From: Chlorokybus atmophyticus
Lineage: Eukaryota > Streptophyta > Chlorokybophyceae > Chlorokybales > Chlorokybaceae
Reading direction: 5' to 3'
DNA length: 64,000 nucleotides
Assembly (NCBI GenBank): GCA_009103225.1
Contig: RHPI01001116.1
Coordinates: 722,814-786,813, forward strand
Shown here: in pieces, positions 1 to 12,850 of the stretch
How the letters are laid out: the number at the start of each line of letters is the position of its first letter
Position numbering within the stretch: position 1 is the first letter of the stretch
The notes under the pieces: model-generated
What the model was told of the DNA's origin: nothing
Seen by the model: the letters and a program-made list of their open reading frames with translations, nothing else
Database searches by the model: none
Program-made: the position numbers and the translations under genes

Positions 1-3000
1 CGCACGCAATGTTATCGCTGTCATGCTCCCTTCGCAACTCAAGTGGCAGGGTATCCTGTCAGGTAATCCTAAGACTTCAGTGCTTGAGGCTTTTACTCCA
101 AGTGCTTGACACATGTTCCACTATCCACAGTTTTCATTAGCAGCGTAGTTGTTGAAAAGCATGCATTTCTTGCAAGTCGTTTCCTGAGCAAGGTAGTCTT
201 GGTATGTGTGTAAGCAGTGCTTGATATGCTTTTGCGGAGGTTGACACCAATGCTGTGTGCAGGCCACAAAGATCGTGTCACCGCTGTGGCCTCCCTGAAG
301 AACGCGAGCAATGTGCTTGTCTCAGTAAGTGCCATGTGGCCCGTGTATGAGAGTGAGTTGAACACAGCAAATGTCTTAGCAGCAGCTGTGTAAGCTATTG
401 ATGGATTGCCATTGGCCGACACCAACGTGCTGATGCATGCATTGATAGGGCTCAATGGACAAGACCATCAAAGTATGGAACACGAGAACAATGAAGTTGT
501 TGCACACTCTGCGCGGCCACAAGGTGAGCTTTGGGAGGGTTGTCATTGTAGCATTGTTGTTTTGCACTTGCACACACGCAATTGTCTCAGATTCAACCAC
601 GCTGGTCTGTTTGCATGACATTCTTGCATCACATACCTGCATTGCGACTGCAGGCACCAGTAGCTGCTGTAACCACTTCCGTTGTAACACCAGAAACGTT
701 CTTCTCTGGTGATAGTGAAGGCGCCGTGCATTGCTGGCAGGCAGGCGACAGCGACAGGTCGTCATCTGTGTCGTTTTGTCCGCAAGTGGATGCCATTGTG
801 GCTATGGCAGCCTCACCTCAGTCCACAAACGTGGTGGCCGTCGGCTACCAGAATGGAAGCCTGTTACTTGTCGACATGACCACCTGCACCACCGTTCATC
901 GGCTGCTCGACAGCGCAGCCCAGGTGCATGCAATGGCCTGGCAGGGGTCTTTGCTGGCAGCTTCAAGGAGAGATTGCGCCGTGCGCATATGGCGATGCAA
1001 TGATGATGTGCAAAGTCCACCCGTGTTGAAGCATGTCACTCGACTTCCCGGTCCGCCTTCCGGTGTCACTGATGCTCAAAAGGAGCGCTTGTGGGTTGCA
1101 TTGGCTTGGGTGCCGGCAGCAAGTGAAGCCGCGGGGCCACGCTTGATCTGCAGCGCTCACATGGGCACTCTGTTTCTGTTGGAAACACCCGCCAGTGAGA
1201 ACGCGAGGTACCCGCCCATCGTGCGCTTCCCGCCAGGGCACTCGCGCACTGTGTTTAGTGTTTGTGCGTCTGGTGATGGTCGGTACCTCATGACCACATC
1301 TATGGACCGCTCCATCGTTTTGTGGAACGTTGAAGAGAAGGCCTGCGTGTGGTCCATCTTGGGCTTGGGAAGCTACGTGTACAGCATGTCCGTCTCTCCT
1401 TCACACAAGGTATGGCCCCCTCGCCAATGAAAGCACAATTATACCGTTTAGCAAGAGGCGGTAGCGTGTCACAATGGCAGTAGTATAGACATGCTGAAGA
1501 TTATATACAGGAACACTCAAGCATTGTTTGCCATCAAATTTCACCTGCTGTGTCTTGTTAGGTTGCTGTTGCCTGCGGAGACAACACGATTCGTGTCTGG
1601 AACCCCTCTGATCCTAATAACCCATACCACAGCATTCTGCTATGGCGAGGTTTGCAATCCAAGGTAAGCTTCTACCAAGGCACTTGTGAAGGTGCTATAG
1701 TAAGCCATCTCTAATTTTCAACATGGAACTTTGTAACAGGTAACAGCAGTTGCGTGGCATCCAACTCAGGAAGATGTGATTGCTTTTGGCACTGCCAGCG
1801 GCCACGTTGGTTACTGCGACGTGCGCGCTGAAAGGAGCACCATTGCGGCTGCAAAGCATGTTGATGCCGTGACCGACTTAAGCTGGCGAGTTACAAAGCA
1901 AGTGGAAGTACCAAATACCGGCATTGAATCCACGACAAGTAGTCAAGCTGACGTCGTTCAGGCGATACTGTACAGTTACGGGAATGATGGTACCTTATTC
2001 GAATGGCCTGCGGAGCTCCAAACTAACAGTAGGCCACGTGACATGCGCACCTCATTGTCCCTCGATGTGTCCACGACTATTGCGACGGCCATGGCATGGA
2101 ACGATAATGGCCGTTTGCTCGCTGTTGGCTTCAGCGATGGTGCCGTGGATGTTTGGGCCCCTGAGGGTGCATGGTACAGCCGCGTGAACCGCTTCAGGGA
2201 CCATACCAAAGGCATCACTCGCGTGCAATGGCAACCAAGACCAGAAGCGATGACAGTTGATGCTTCAGCTGCCAGCACTCATGGCCTCTTATTGGCATCA
2301 GCATCAAACGATGGCTCGTTGAGAGTATATGACACTTCCAGACAGTACGACAGTTCTTCAAAGGGTTTTCAGCGGGAAGGTTGCATTCAATTACTGCAAG
2401 GGCACAAGAAACGTGTAAGTGTTGTGCACAGAAACGTTTTGTCAACCACTTTAGCCATCCTGGCCAGGCACTTCGCACCAACACATGGTTGTTGTGCAGG
2501 TGTTGGATATGTCTTGGAGCCCGCACAATGCAACTGTTCTGGCTTCGTGTTCTGCTGATGGCACCGCCATGGTGTGGAGTATCGATCAGGACACATCGAT
2601 GCCTGTTGCCACCTTGCAAGGACATGACGGCAAAGTGTTGACAGTCAGGTGACAGTCTGCAACGCACAGCATCTTTCAACTGGCTTACATGATGTGGGTC
2701 CCTGACTGCATCGCCTCTTACAGGTGGAGCCTGGCGGACCCCAAGTTGCTCTTCAGCGGTGGTGAAGACCAGGTGTTGCGCGTGTGGGACGTCACGTCCC
2801 CAAAGCATACTCCACCGCCGCCATCTCAATCGACTGACTTGGTTGCAGAAAGCGCTACAACATCGAGTCACAAGTCCGCACTAGACTCCAGGGTGGCATC
2901 TCAGAATGAAGCTTCTGCCCAAGCTGTCGCTGAACGAGGAGATGCCTTGACACCCAATGGAGTTGAATCTCGTCAGGCTGATGATGGTACTGATGTGTGT

Positions 3001-6000
3001 GCACACTCGCTTCTACTCCAATGCAAATGACTAGTGAAAGCCAACACTATCTAAATGCAGATGATGCTACACTTGAAGTGAACGAGCCACCGCCCAGCCC
3101 ACAAGCGGCAAAGTCAAAACCTACGGTGTCTGCCAACAAGCAACGCAAGCGCAAGATGGACGGTTCAAAGTCGTTACTTCCGGCAGCTCCCGATACAACC
3201 GCAGATACCCAACGCACAGGCCTCAATGCATGCCTGTTGCTAGCCGAACAACTATTCCCGGCTGCAAGTGCATCGGGAGATTCTGCTCCAACAGTGCCAC
3301 CAGAGTTGGACGCGCTCGGTCTATGTGTTGATGCGGAAGAAATGTTGGCGTTGATCTTGGAGCAAGAGAGCAGGCTCGCTGCTGGAATCGTGTCTGCTGC
3401 GGAGGAGGAGCAAGCTGTCAAGTCCGCGCAGCGAAGTGCAATGCTGTCTATCTGGCGAGGGGATGTACGCACCGCCATCGAGATGCTGTTGAAGGCGAAT
3501 GCACTCACGGGAGATTGGGTCAGCGTGTCGGTCAGCGCAGGCCGATCTGCTTGGGAACAGGTGTCGCGAGCTTACGCACAAGTTCTTGAAGAGCGGGGCG
3601 AGGTACGTCTCTTCAACAGTTCGTATGTTCGTCACCTGCCTGCGCATCAATCAAAACACACACCTGAATGGTGTGCTTTGTTGCAGCTGCACAGCGCCGT
3701 CATGCACCTACTAGCTGTGCAGGACGTCCACGCAGCGGTGAATGTCTATCGGCGGGCCGGACTCTTCCGCGACGCGTTGGCTGTGGCTGCAGCTCGACTT
3801 CTGCCGGCAGACCCGCTTGTCGCGCAAGTTCACCAAGAGCAGGCGGCTGACTTTGAGAAGAAAGGGGAATACGAAAAGGTGAGTACCTTTGAGATGCACC
3901 GTTGCGCATGTCTCTCAAAACTGGTGTGTGGCTACTTCGTTACCGACTGCATGCGACGGTTCTGGGAGTGCTCACAGTATTGGTTCCCCTGAATGACCAT
4001 GTGCGCGTTTTGTTTGCAGGCAGCAGCCAGCTATGTGGCCGCGAAGCAGCCATTGCAAGCAGTGCATGCATTGAGCCGTCGACAGGACAAGGCATCATTG
4101 AAAGGCGCTGCCGTGCTTGCTGTAAGGCTTCAGGCTGCACAACAACTGTATATCAACAATTCCGCCCTGCAGTACGTCATATGTCAGTACGCCAGTGCAT
4201 GCCAAGCTGCTGACGAATGGGACGAAGCGCAAAACATCCTGAATGCATGGGCTGCCTGTAGTGATGAAGCTGCTGCATCAGCCCTACCTTGGCAACTCGT
4301 CTTCTCTACAGAACAGTAAGTATGCGTGTAACATGTGTCCGTGCATGTATTTTTCGCGCATGGTGTTGCGCGCAAGTCTACAAATATTTCACGTGCTTTA
4401 CATCTCATTTGCATGTGTGCAGGGTTCTCGTGGATGTGGCCGGCCTAAGCGGACAGCAACGAAGCGATGCTTTTCAGCAAGATGCGCATGGCATGGACGC
4501 GCTGCAACAGTACTCGCCCCATGCTTATGATTGGTTGCACAAGTCTTGGCTTGAGCCAGGTTGGCCGAATCCGCCTGAAGCGTCCAATTCGGGGCCACCT
4601 GCCAGCCTAAAGACAAGTAAAGCCACTTTTGGGCAACTCTACGCACGGTGGCTAGAGCTGCACCCAAAATTTTTCAAGAACAATCCTAGAGATCACCAAA
4701 CAAGTCCAGAGTTGCCTTCCAGCATCAAAGTGTCTGATGGCCGCTCCAAGTGCAAGCTTCGCGCTCAGATTGCACAGCAGTTTGCGCATGGCTTTATGGC
4801 CCTCTGCACAGACAGACCTCTCTGGGCCTACCGCAGTTGGTTGACGGCATTGGACACATGCTACCGGGCGGGTGACCACGCTGCGCTCGACAGCCTCTGC
4901 GAGGTCATCGCTCCCCATGGCGACTTGCACCTGGCTGTCGGTGCGGCTGCAGCATTCGCTGCAGTGAGAGCACCTGAGTTGGTACCTGATGTTGCATCTG
5001 AAGACAGTCAAAGCGGAGCTCGGGGCTATGCTACTCACATAGTCGCATGCATTCAAGCCTTTGCGGGTTTCAACCAGCTGCAGCATGTGGTTACCAATGC
5101 AGATTTAGTGGAGTTGGAGTTCACCGAGCTTGTTAGCATCGCTGATCGGACGCTTAACTCAGCAGTGGCTAGTCACGTTGCCTTGACAGCTCTGCACGCA
5201 TCTTTGCAAGAGAAGCTCTCACCAACAGTCAAGCTGCCCGCCATTATGGCGCAGCAGCAAGCTTCTTCTACGCAAAGCCGACTTGCTGACTTAGTTTGCA
5301 GCCACGCTGACTCGGACGCGGGCTTGCTTCTCGCAATGGTAGATGCAGCATTGGCCAGGCAGCAAGGAGGAGTTGATCACGCGTGGACGGACGCGCTCGA
5401 GGCCGAGCGAATCGGACTGGCCCTGCCTCCATTTTCAAGGTTTCCCATAAAAGACGTCGACTTCATGCAAAGGGCGGCTGCTGTGGAGACAGCGCTCGAT
5501 GAGTTGCAACGCCGCGAGGGGATGGCCATCAAGCTGCCTCACCCGCACCCGCTGCTCGCCGCGGCTCATCTAGCGGACATGTTGGTCAGCGTGGATGCTA
5601 TTGCAGCCACAGCAATTGCTCGCTGGGGCCTCGAGCACGCATACACCGTCGCCCAACGCAAGCACTTCGCCGTCGTGTATCTAATCCTCAAGCCCGTGCG
5701 TACCAGTTTCGCCGTTGATGGCGATCATGTGGCCGTGCAGATTGAATGCTCGCCTTCTGTATCTGCCTTGATGCCGTCCAACACTCCTCGTCAGTCCCCC
5801 ACAACTTCACCGAGAAGCCTTGCGAGCAGTACACGTGTTGGCACCAATCAATCTGAGGGCAGGCAACAACAACAACAACAACAACAGGAAGCAGCCAAGT
5901 CTGGCAGTCAGAGGCGCCAGTATGCTGCCAAGATTCTGCTGGCTCTGCGGCATGTTAACCAGCCACCTTCCAAGTCAGTGGCTGTCACACCTTGTGTATA

Positions 6001-6587
6001 CCTTGCAAATTGTCCAGGACATACACGACATCTGAGTTGTTACTCCTCCACAGGGCCGCAGAGGCGCGCTTGAGAGCAAAAGCCGCAGCGCTTCACATTG
6101 TCCAGCCACGCCCTGTGCATGTTGAGGCTTCAGCATCCCATTCACCTGTTAGGGATTTTGCCACCTCATCAGCTGCGGTAATGCCCATAACATCAAATAA
6201 AGGCACCCGTGAAGCCAGGCACAAACCTTTGAGGAAGTACACGCCAGAGGAGCTACTAAGCATGCGGGATACCATGACCAATGGGTGAGTCATATGCACA
6301 TGTCGGCAGCAAGATTGCGCCCTCCTATCTTGGAAGTTGTCACAACACGCACAGCCACTGCACAGTAAGAGCTTGTGATGTACGTATCTACCGTTCGCAG
6401 TGTGGAGAGTCAACAGGCGCACGATGTGCTAAGCGCGGTCATGTCGGACCTTCACATAGCTGCAGAGCACGTTGACGCGCAGCACAACCCCATGCGGCTT
6501 GCAACTGGCAGGGATCAACACAGATCACATGACAAAGCTGCGGGTGTTGTTAGAGAGTATGCAGGTGCTGAAGGCAATGGTGGGTGA
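1..6587 (+). CDS. GEMIN5-like: Gemin5-like WD40/TPR protein (5' partial)
   Basis: Exons by translation, splice sites and phase: <1-50, 263-324, 449-523, 654-1409, 1562-1663, 1740-2414, 2500-2648, 2724-2986, 3061-3602, 3687-3878, 4020-4315, 4423-5973, 6054-6284, 6401-6587; about 1,710 codons are visible. The N-terminal two thirds is a run of WD40 repeats (GHKDRVTAV, MDKTIKVWN, CGDNTIRVWN, SASNDGSLRVYD, GGEDQVLRVWD). After an acidic linker comes a helical part whose order of motifs (YRRAGLFRDAL, ADPLVAQVH, FEKKGEYEKAAASYVAAKQ, DKASLKGAAVLA) follows the Gemin5 TPR-like dimerisation region. A short CAA repeat (about 5866-5886) encodes a polyglutamine tract near the C terminus. In animals Gemin5 reads snRNA caps and Sm sites for the SMN complex and also binds ribosomes; that role here is inference. 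The family call rests on the TPR part, because WD40 repeats alone are not specific. The start codon lies left of the window. Confidence 0.85.
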
Positions 6588-6639
6588 CCGCATGTGACTG
6601 TTGGGTTGGTTGTCCCTTCGGTTACAACCCGGAGCATGC

Positions 6640-8600
6640 GAGGCAAATTAGTGGCACTGCATGCATAGTGTTGTGTGCTATAAAGAGTTACTAGCAAGGT
6701 AAGGTCAAGTGCTGTGATGTGCCAGATGTGCCAGAGGGAGTAATACAGCAGTAAGCACACGTATGTGTCTGGCCTATATCGGGTGTAACAGCAGTAGGCA
6801 ACTGCAGACATGCACTGGCTTGCGCGCGTGATGATGGTGGGCGTAAGCTTAGCTGGGCCAGCAAGTTCTGCTAGGCTAGGGCATACAGGGCAATTGGCAT
6901 GTGTGAATGCGTGTGTAACTGTGCTGCAGCAGGGGCAAGCAGGACATACGGAGGGGGGATAGGCAATTATTATTATTCGGGGCGCAGAATTTGTTACATG
7001 TACTCTACTCTCATCGGCGACATACAACATACACAGGCAGTCAGGTGTTGTGTATACATTACATGTAGATTAACTACTGCACCTCGTGCTCATGATAACC
7101 AACAACATTATATACAATACACCCTCAAAGCTGCTCATCACCCCTGAAAGACGCCTCAAGAATCTACTCCACCACTCACGACATCTGCAGCCGCAGCAAA
7201 AAACCTCCAATGCGAACTTGAGAACCCATAAGTATTGATCCTGTAGCTCTGACTCTTATGCGTGTCCACAAACTTTATAACGAAGCCTTGCCAGTAATGG
7301 TAGTTCACATACTCTGAATAGCCTCCTATATAGTATTCTGCTTCCTTCAGTTCCCCGCCAAACTAGCTCAGTGCAAGCTCCTAAAGATCTTCAGCTTATA
7401 CCCTCTTTGGCTCATCCTCAGATTGGGCCTTCATCGCCTAAAAATCATACTTCAATATGGGGAAGCCGGGTCTCTCGGCGGTGACTATCGTGTGTAACTG
7501 TATGAGAACAGGGGCCTCCCAGTCCTCTGAGAAGCAGTGGATGGCGCTGGGCGTGATGAACACGCTATGTTTGGGGGAAAGAGGTTCCTCAGCATGCCAT
7601 TCATCCCTGTGTTAATGCGCCCCATCACACGCATTCGAAGCGGCGAGTCATCGACTCCATACAATGGACACGAGTGCATGCGGCCGATCTTGGCAAACTC
7701 TAGCTGAGACAAAGCCATATATATGCTTCTTTTATGTATGGGGATAAAGGCGATCCCGCGGGTGCAGCCGAGGCAAAGGTTCTTCAGCTGCATGTTGTTA
7801 GAATCAATCGCGGGAAGGGGCTCGTGTGCGTGAATTTTATTTAACAAGGAGAGTGTCTCCAAACCCAACACGTGAACCTCCTTCCACTCGGGGCGCATGT
7901 CAAAGTCTTCTTCATCAACAATATCATAAAGACCAGTGGGTAAATGGCGTTGCAGGTCCAACGCTAGATGTTTAATGTTGGTCTGCATCAGGGGAGTAAG
8001 ATCTGCAATATATCGCTCGGGCATTTTGCTCGTCGCGCTCGAGCCGAATGGAGAGTTGTTGTAACACAGGCAAGCAGGCGCTCTTGTGGATCAACCGCTC
8101 AATCAGGTCTATGAGGGGCAGAGGGAACAGTTTGAACTTCAGAGTTGAACTCGATTATTGGACTTGTCAGCCGCGGCATCTGTTTTATACAACTCCACTT
8201 ATCGATGTACGCAGCGGGGTCGGTCACAACCACAGTCAACCCGCGCACATAGGAGCGCGCGAAGGAGCCGCATAAACCAACAAACTGCTCAGCCGTGCAT
8301 TGGACGTTGTCCCATGGCCTCATGAAGGGGACGCTGTCGCACGTATTGCAGCACACTTGCACCAGCCTCGCTGCGTCGCCATGCAATTCAAAACACGACT
8401 CCGTTGTGCTGTATTGCTTACTACCGCGCGCATGCACACAACAGCAGCAGGCTTTGAGTATATCAAGACTCTTTCACTTTAGGGCAGGGAGTGATGATAT
8501 TTGACACAGTCAGATGGTGTGTACCTGGTCCAGCCATGGGAATTCGTGTTCGGCAATCAAATGGAGGACATCAAGAAAATGCGCGAGGTGGGTGCTCCCT
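6640..8600. repeat. Segmental duplication unit, copy 1
   Basis: This stretch and 10930-12850 are diverged direct copies of one ~1.95-kb unit about 4.3 kb apart. Shared words in the same order include GGCAACTGC...CACATG, AGCTAGGGC-type sequence, a GCAGCAGGG...GGGG block, CATGCGTGTCCACAAACTT versus CATGCGTCTCCATAAACTT, CGGTCTCTCGGC, and CCTGGTCCAGCCATGG. The copies carry many substitutions and small indels. The first ~500 bp lie downstream of the minus-strand gene remnant, so flanking DNA was duplicated with the gene. Confidence 0.7.
7145..8580 (-). pseudogene. Degenerate member of an unrecognised gene family, copy 1
   Basis: Reading right to left there is an exon-like block ending at about 8530 (HFLDVLHLIAEHEFPWLDQ followed by a gtacac donor). 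A second block at 8100-8437 contains the FMRPWDNVQCTAEQFVGLC-type segment. A third block at 7485-8024 contains TNIKHLALDLQRH and WKEVHVLGLETLS. A further homologous block near 7450 (TAERPGFPILKYDF) ends in a stop. Compared with copy 2 this copy lacks two bases near 8025, which breaks the frame between blocks. The leucine-spaced segment suggests LRR-like structure, but no known family was recognised. It could instead be a fast-evolving expressed gene with unrecognised introns; the frame break makes a pseudogene more likely. Confidence 0.5.
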
Positions 8601-9604
8601 ATTTTGCTGTCTGCGCACACCGAATTTACACGTATTGTAGGCACCTTTCTTGCAGGAAAACACAATCAAAGCTATTCATCATACTCACATGTCAATGCAC
8701 CAATTGCATAGACCTCACAGGCATGAAACCAATGGTATCATTTTAAACCTGATCACTTGATCCCGCTGCATAACAGTAATAATGGTACAAATATAGCCAT
8801 ACTTGGTACATGGTTAAATACTATAGAAAAAGCACTCGTTGATCAGCACACGCATTGCCAAATGCAATGCAGTGTAAAGGCAAGCAGCTTGCAAACATAA
8901 CAGAGTGAGGCCTGTAGTGCGTCATGATGTGCGCTGACCATGACACTAACATCAAACAAGCAGTTAAACAATGCGCTCAACCCCAGTCAAATGCATAGAG
9001 ACATCACACTTGCTGCACTAAACAAGGAGCTCACCTTGCGGCTCCTCGTCGCAAATTTTACATAGTAACTGTCCAGGGACTGAGAGACTGACGGGTACCT
9101 GACCCTGCCTGACCTAATGGATTGGTCCATGAAGGGACTAATAGGACGGCCGGTGCTACTCATCAACTTGTAATGACGACCAGCGGTCGGCCGATAGCTA
9201 CACGCGATCAAAGCCTGCCTGCGATGATTGGAACATGACATCACCGCATCTTCAAGTGACGGCCGGTCGCCGGTCGCCTATTCTGCTCGATAGCGACCTA
9301 TCTAGCATAGCAGACGGTCACCTTTCGGTCATTTTTGCGACGATCGGCCGCCGGTTGTATCATAACCATCTTACCGTATGCGCGGTGGCTTGCCTACTAT
9401 GGCAAGCCAATCACTGTCAGTCTCTATTCCGTGACCTGCCCGCTTGTCAATAAATGACGGCAGACCACTGGTCGTCTATTAGTGCGGCGGCAACCTACCG
9501 ACTACGACAATTAAGTGACCGCCCGTCTTTTATTGCCGGCGAGCAATGCGGAACGATGGTAAATGCAACTATCATACCATACAAGCGATACAAAAATCCC
9601 ATTT

Positions 9605-9654
9605 TTACAATAGCACCATCGTACTATTTTCATGCTACGATGGTGCCATTGTAA
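9605..9654. repeat. Inverted repeat (hairpin), 18/19 pairs
   Basis: Arms 9605-9623 and 9636-9654 are complementary at 18 of 19 positions around a 12-nt loop; the core GCACCATCGTA pairs with TACGATGGTGC. It lies in gene-free DNA and could be a terminator-like element, a MITE remnant or a small-RNA hairpin. Confidence 0.65.
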
Positions 9655-10209
9655 CAACGCGTTTGAATTACTTGGGTTGCCCAAGGTTCATACGCTCAAC
9701 GGCTTCAAGCAAGTTGAACAGTCGAGTTGTGCAGCGGCGGCGGTGGCGGCGGCAGCGGCTAACAGTAAGCAAGTTTGCTTGGTGCTGTAACTTTGTGTTA
9801 TGCGCAACAGCACATGCAGCCTAACCGCCCTTCTGATCTCAAGGCGGCTAGGCCAGGCCAGGCTAGGCTAGGCTGGGCCAGGCCAGGCAGCGGCGGTATA
9901 TGGCAAGCATCAGCATGTGTATGTAAGTTGTCACACTGTGAGCATTGGTGTGTATGTTGCTGTTGATGACGCTGGTGTGATTGACTTGTGCTTGCAGGAG
10001 CGGCGGCGGAGGTGGAGCGGATGAGCGGTGGCTTAGTATAAGGCCTTGGATTAGGGTGGTAGTAGTAGTAGTAGTAGCAGCAGTAGTAGCCGCTCACAGT
10101 AATTCATGTTGTAGCATAGCACCAGTATGACTTGCAACACATGCATTATTTTATGATTATTTCATCACTGTTGACGACACTCACGTGAGGTATTGAATCA
10201 TGACTGAAC

Positions 10210-10306
10210 GGTACCCAACAGGTACCTTTGTAGGTACCCTTCAGTAACGGCAGGTACCATGAATTACCTGTCAGTTACAATCAGTTGGTGTACAATCGCC
10301 GGTACC
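10210..10306. repeat. Cluster of GGTACC palindromes
   Basis: The hexamer GGTACC occurs at 10210, 10221, 10233, 10253 and 10301, five times in 97 bases. Related AAGTACCGGTTAG and GGTATCC/GGATACC words follow to about 10400. Spacing is irregular, so this is not a simple tandem array. Confidence 0.6.
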
Positions 10307-10703
10307 TAACTATCAAGTACCGGTTAGTTACTTGTCCGGTAGGTTAAGTCCCTTTTGCTTGACTGATGGGTATCCTTACGGATACCTGTCAATTAGAGTT
10401 AGTCTCTTTACGCAGACGGTCGTCAACTGATGGTAACGGCCGTTATGCTCAGGCCCCTGTATCGAGATCGCTAGCAGATTGAACAGCGACAAGCTGACTG
10501 AGTATCCTCAGACCCACGACCGTCCTATATATTTTATTGGCCATTCGGGGTAACATTTTGCGATGCTGCTGCTTGACTTGCTTCCTCATCCGCGCATTGT
10601 GCACGGCTAAAGCAGCAGCTTTGTCCGCCGTGCACTTCGACAGCCGCCCCATCGCTGATGATCTCCTCCTCTTGCTTGTCCGTGTCCTCCCACTCGTCCC
10701 ATT

Positions 10704-10740
<37 letters not shown>

Positions 10741-10929
10741 CGCTGATGCGTCAAATGCTGTGCTTGTTTCCGTACTGCTGGGTACACTCTCGCTGCGTTT
10801 GCCAGGCGTTTCCTCCAGATATCAACGGCTCAATGTCGGGTATACCTGAGCTGGTCGCTAAGATTGGTGTTTCATGCATTGGGGTGGAGTGCAAGAGAGG
10901 TGGAGATTGGCTTACCCTGGCATGTACTA

Positions 10930-12850
10930 TTACGTACCACCAAGCACAGGTATATATTGTGCATAATAAGAGTTGTAGCTGCTAGGCAGAGTCATCTCAC
11001 TGTTACCAATTATGTCAGTGTTGGCTGTCAGCCCGGGTTGCTATTGAGGTGGGGTGCTGTGACGTGCCAAGGAAGTATTGATTATTAAGGAGGGTCAATT
11101 TTTAGCATTTTTGGGCAGGTGATATCGATAGGCAACTGCGCACATACGCGTGCGCACATGTTTGAGGTGGTGTTTTAAATTGATCTGACCAAGCTATTGC
11201 TAAGCTAGGGCTATATGCTTGAGTGCAAATGCATGCGTGCAACAGTGCTACATTGCAGCAGGGCGGGTAGGAGACAGACACGTGCACAATGGGGTTGGAG
11301 GGGGAGGGGATTATGAGATTACTTGAGCAAGCAGAGCCTGCTTCAGCACAAGCATACACACCGTATATGTAACATATGCAGTCGGTTGTTGCGTGCAGTT
11401 GTACTGCACGTCCCGTGCACAAAACACCGACAATCACGCATATGAAGAATGTCAATAATCCACTCCACCTCTATCCGCAACGCAATCAGCAGCAAAAAGA
11501 TAATCATCATAACATTCTGGCAACCGCTCCAAGATTGTCTCCCAGTCGCTCCGGCAGTCATGCGTCTCCATAAACTTCTCAGCAAAGAAGTGCCAGATAT
11601 GATCATTGCCTATACTCTAAGAAATACTTCATGTGCCATTCCGCCTCCTTCAAGTTGCCGAACTTTCTCAATGCAAGGCTCTCAACTTCGCCATTATACA
11701 ACCTCTGTGCCTCACCTTTAAACTTGGAAACTATCTCATCAAAGTTGTGCTTCAATGTTGGGTAGCCCGGTCTCTCGGCATTGAATGTCGTGTGGACACT
11801 TATGCAAGTAGGGGCCACACGGACTCCTGCCAAGACAATGGATGGCGCCGGGCGTGATGAATACGCCATTGTTGGGGGGAGGCGCGTTCTCATCATCGGG
11901 ACTGAAGGGGGCATATTTCACATGCAACCCAGCCAGCGAATCATCAGATTCATAAAACAGACACTTGTGCGCGGCCGATAATGAAAAAATAGTCTGGATA
12001 AAGCCACCTGGATACTAATCTTGAGCATGGGAAGGAAGGTGATCCCGCGGGTGCAGCCGAGGCAAAGGTTGATCAGCCTCGTGTTGTTGAATTCGCCAAC
12101 CCCAGCAAGTGAACCTCCTTGACCTCGGAGTGGATGTCATAGTCAGACACATTAACAACATTTATTGGAGTGTTAGGACAGCGACGGTGCAAGTCCAATG
12201 CCAGATGCTTGATGTTGGTTTCCATCAAGAGGGTGAAGTCAACAACATAGCAATCGGGCATTTGGCCCGTCGCGCGCTCCAGCTTGATAAAGAGTTGTTG
12301 TATCATCCAACCTTTGGCGCACTCATGAATCGCTTAATCGGGTCCAATGTTGGGTTTTAAGGGAAGGGTTTGAACTTGATTGTAAGTCGACTCAGGCGCA
12401 GCATCTGTCTCACACAACTCCGCTTGACGATGCAAGTGGCGAGGTTGGTCACAACAACAGTCAACCCGCGCATGTAGGAACGCGTAGAGGAGCCGCATAA
12501 AGCCACAAATCGCTCCGCCGTGCATTTGACGTTGCTCCATGGCCTCATGAAGTTGAGCACGCTATTGCGCGCATCGCAGCACACTTGCTCTAGCCTCACT
12601 GCATCACCCTGGGCGACCAAATGCAAACTCAGTTGTGCTGTTCATGTTGTGTTGTGCTCGCTACCACACGCATGCGCACACGCACACGCACATGCACAGC
12701 AGCATGCTCCGAGTCGCTCTCACTCCAAATTAATAGATGATGCTATTGGGAATTGCAAGAAGCTGTGTACCTGGTCCAGCCATGGCCGCCCGTGTTCGAC
12801 AACCAGATAAAGGACATCCACCAACTGCGTGCGGTGCGTGCTTCTCTTTC
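10930..12850. repeat. Segmental duplication unit, copy 2
   Basis: Partner of the unit at 6640-8600, in the same orientation. It carries the 3' flank and the minus-strand gene remnant in the same order. Divergence is high enough that alignment needs indels. Confidence 0.7.
11450..12835 (-). pseudogene. Degenerate member of the same unrecognised family, copy 2
   Basis: Blocks from right to left: TQLVDVLYLVVEHGRPWLDQ, preceded by a CGCACGCAG acceptor and followed by a gtacac donor near 12772; FMRPWSNVKCTAERFVALC at 12357-12626; a block at 12073-12306 with TNIKHLALDLHRR and VKEVHLLGL; and a block at 11603-11914 with NAERPGYPTLKHNFDEIVSK. A four-base loss relative to copy 1 near 12330 introduces a frame change and a stop. 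In part of the second block the reading that matches copy 3 (GFMRLLYAFLHARVDC) is in a different frame from the one that matches copy 1. Function unknown. Confidence 0.5.

Larger units (their letters stand above)
8601..10929. other. Gene-free spacer with microsatellites and hairpins
   Basis: No convincing coding exon. Contents: GGCCG/CGGTCG-rich sequence at 9140-9560, a 19-nt inverted repeat at 9605-9654, a GCG/GCA triplet tract at 9728-9760, a short AGGCCAGGCT-type tandem repeat at 9848-9890, a GTA triplet run at 10054-10086, a cluster of five GGTACC hexamers at 10210-10306, and a GCC triplet run at 10707-10740. ORFs rich in arginine, alanine or serine across the triplet runs are artefacts of the repeats. 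Confidence 0.7.

Noticed and set aside
10449-10787. Arg-, Ala- or Ser-rich open frames over the GCC triplet run
   Set aside because: They exist in several frames on both strands because of the triplet repeat, which is a signature of a microsatellite and not of a gene.
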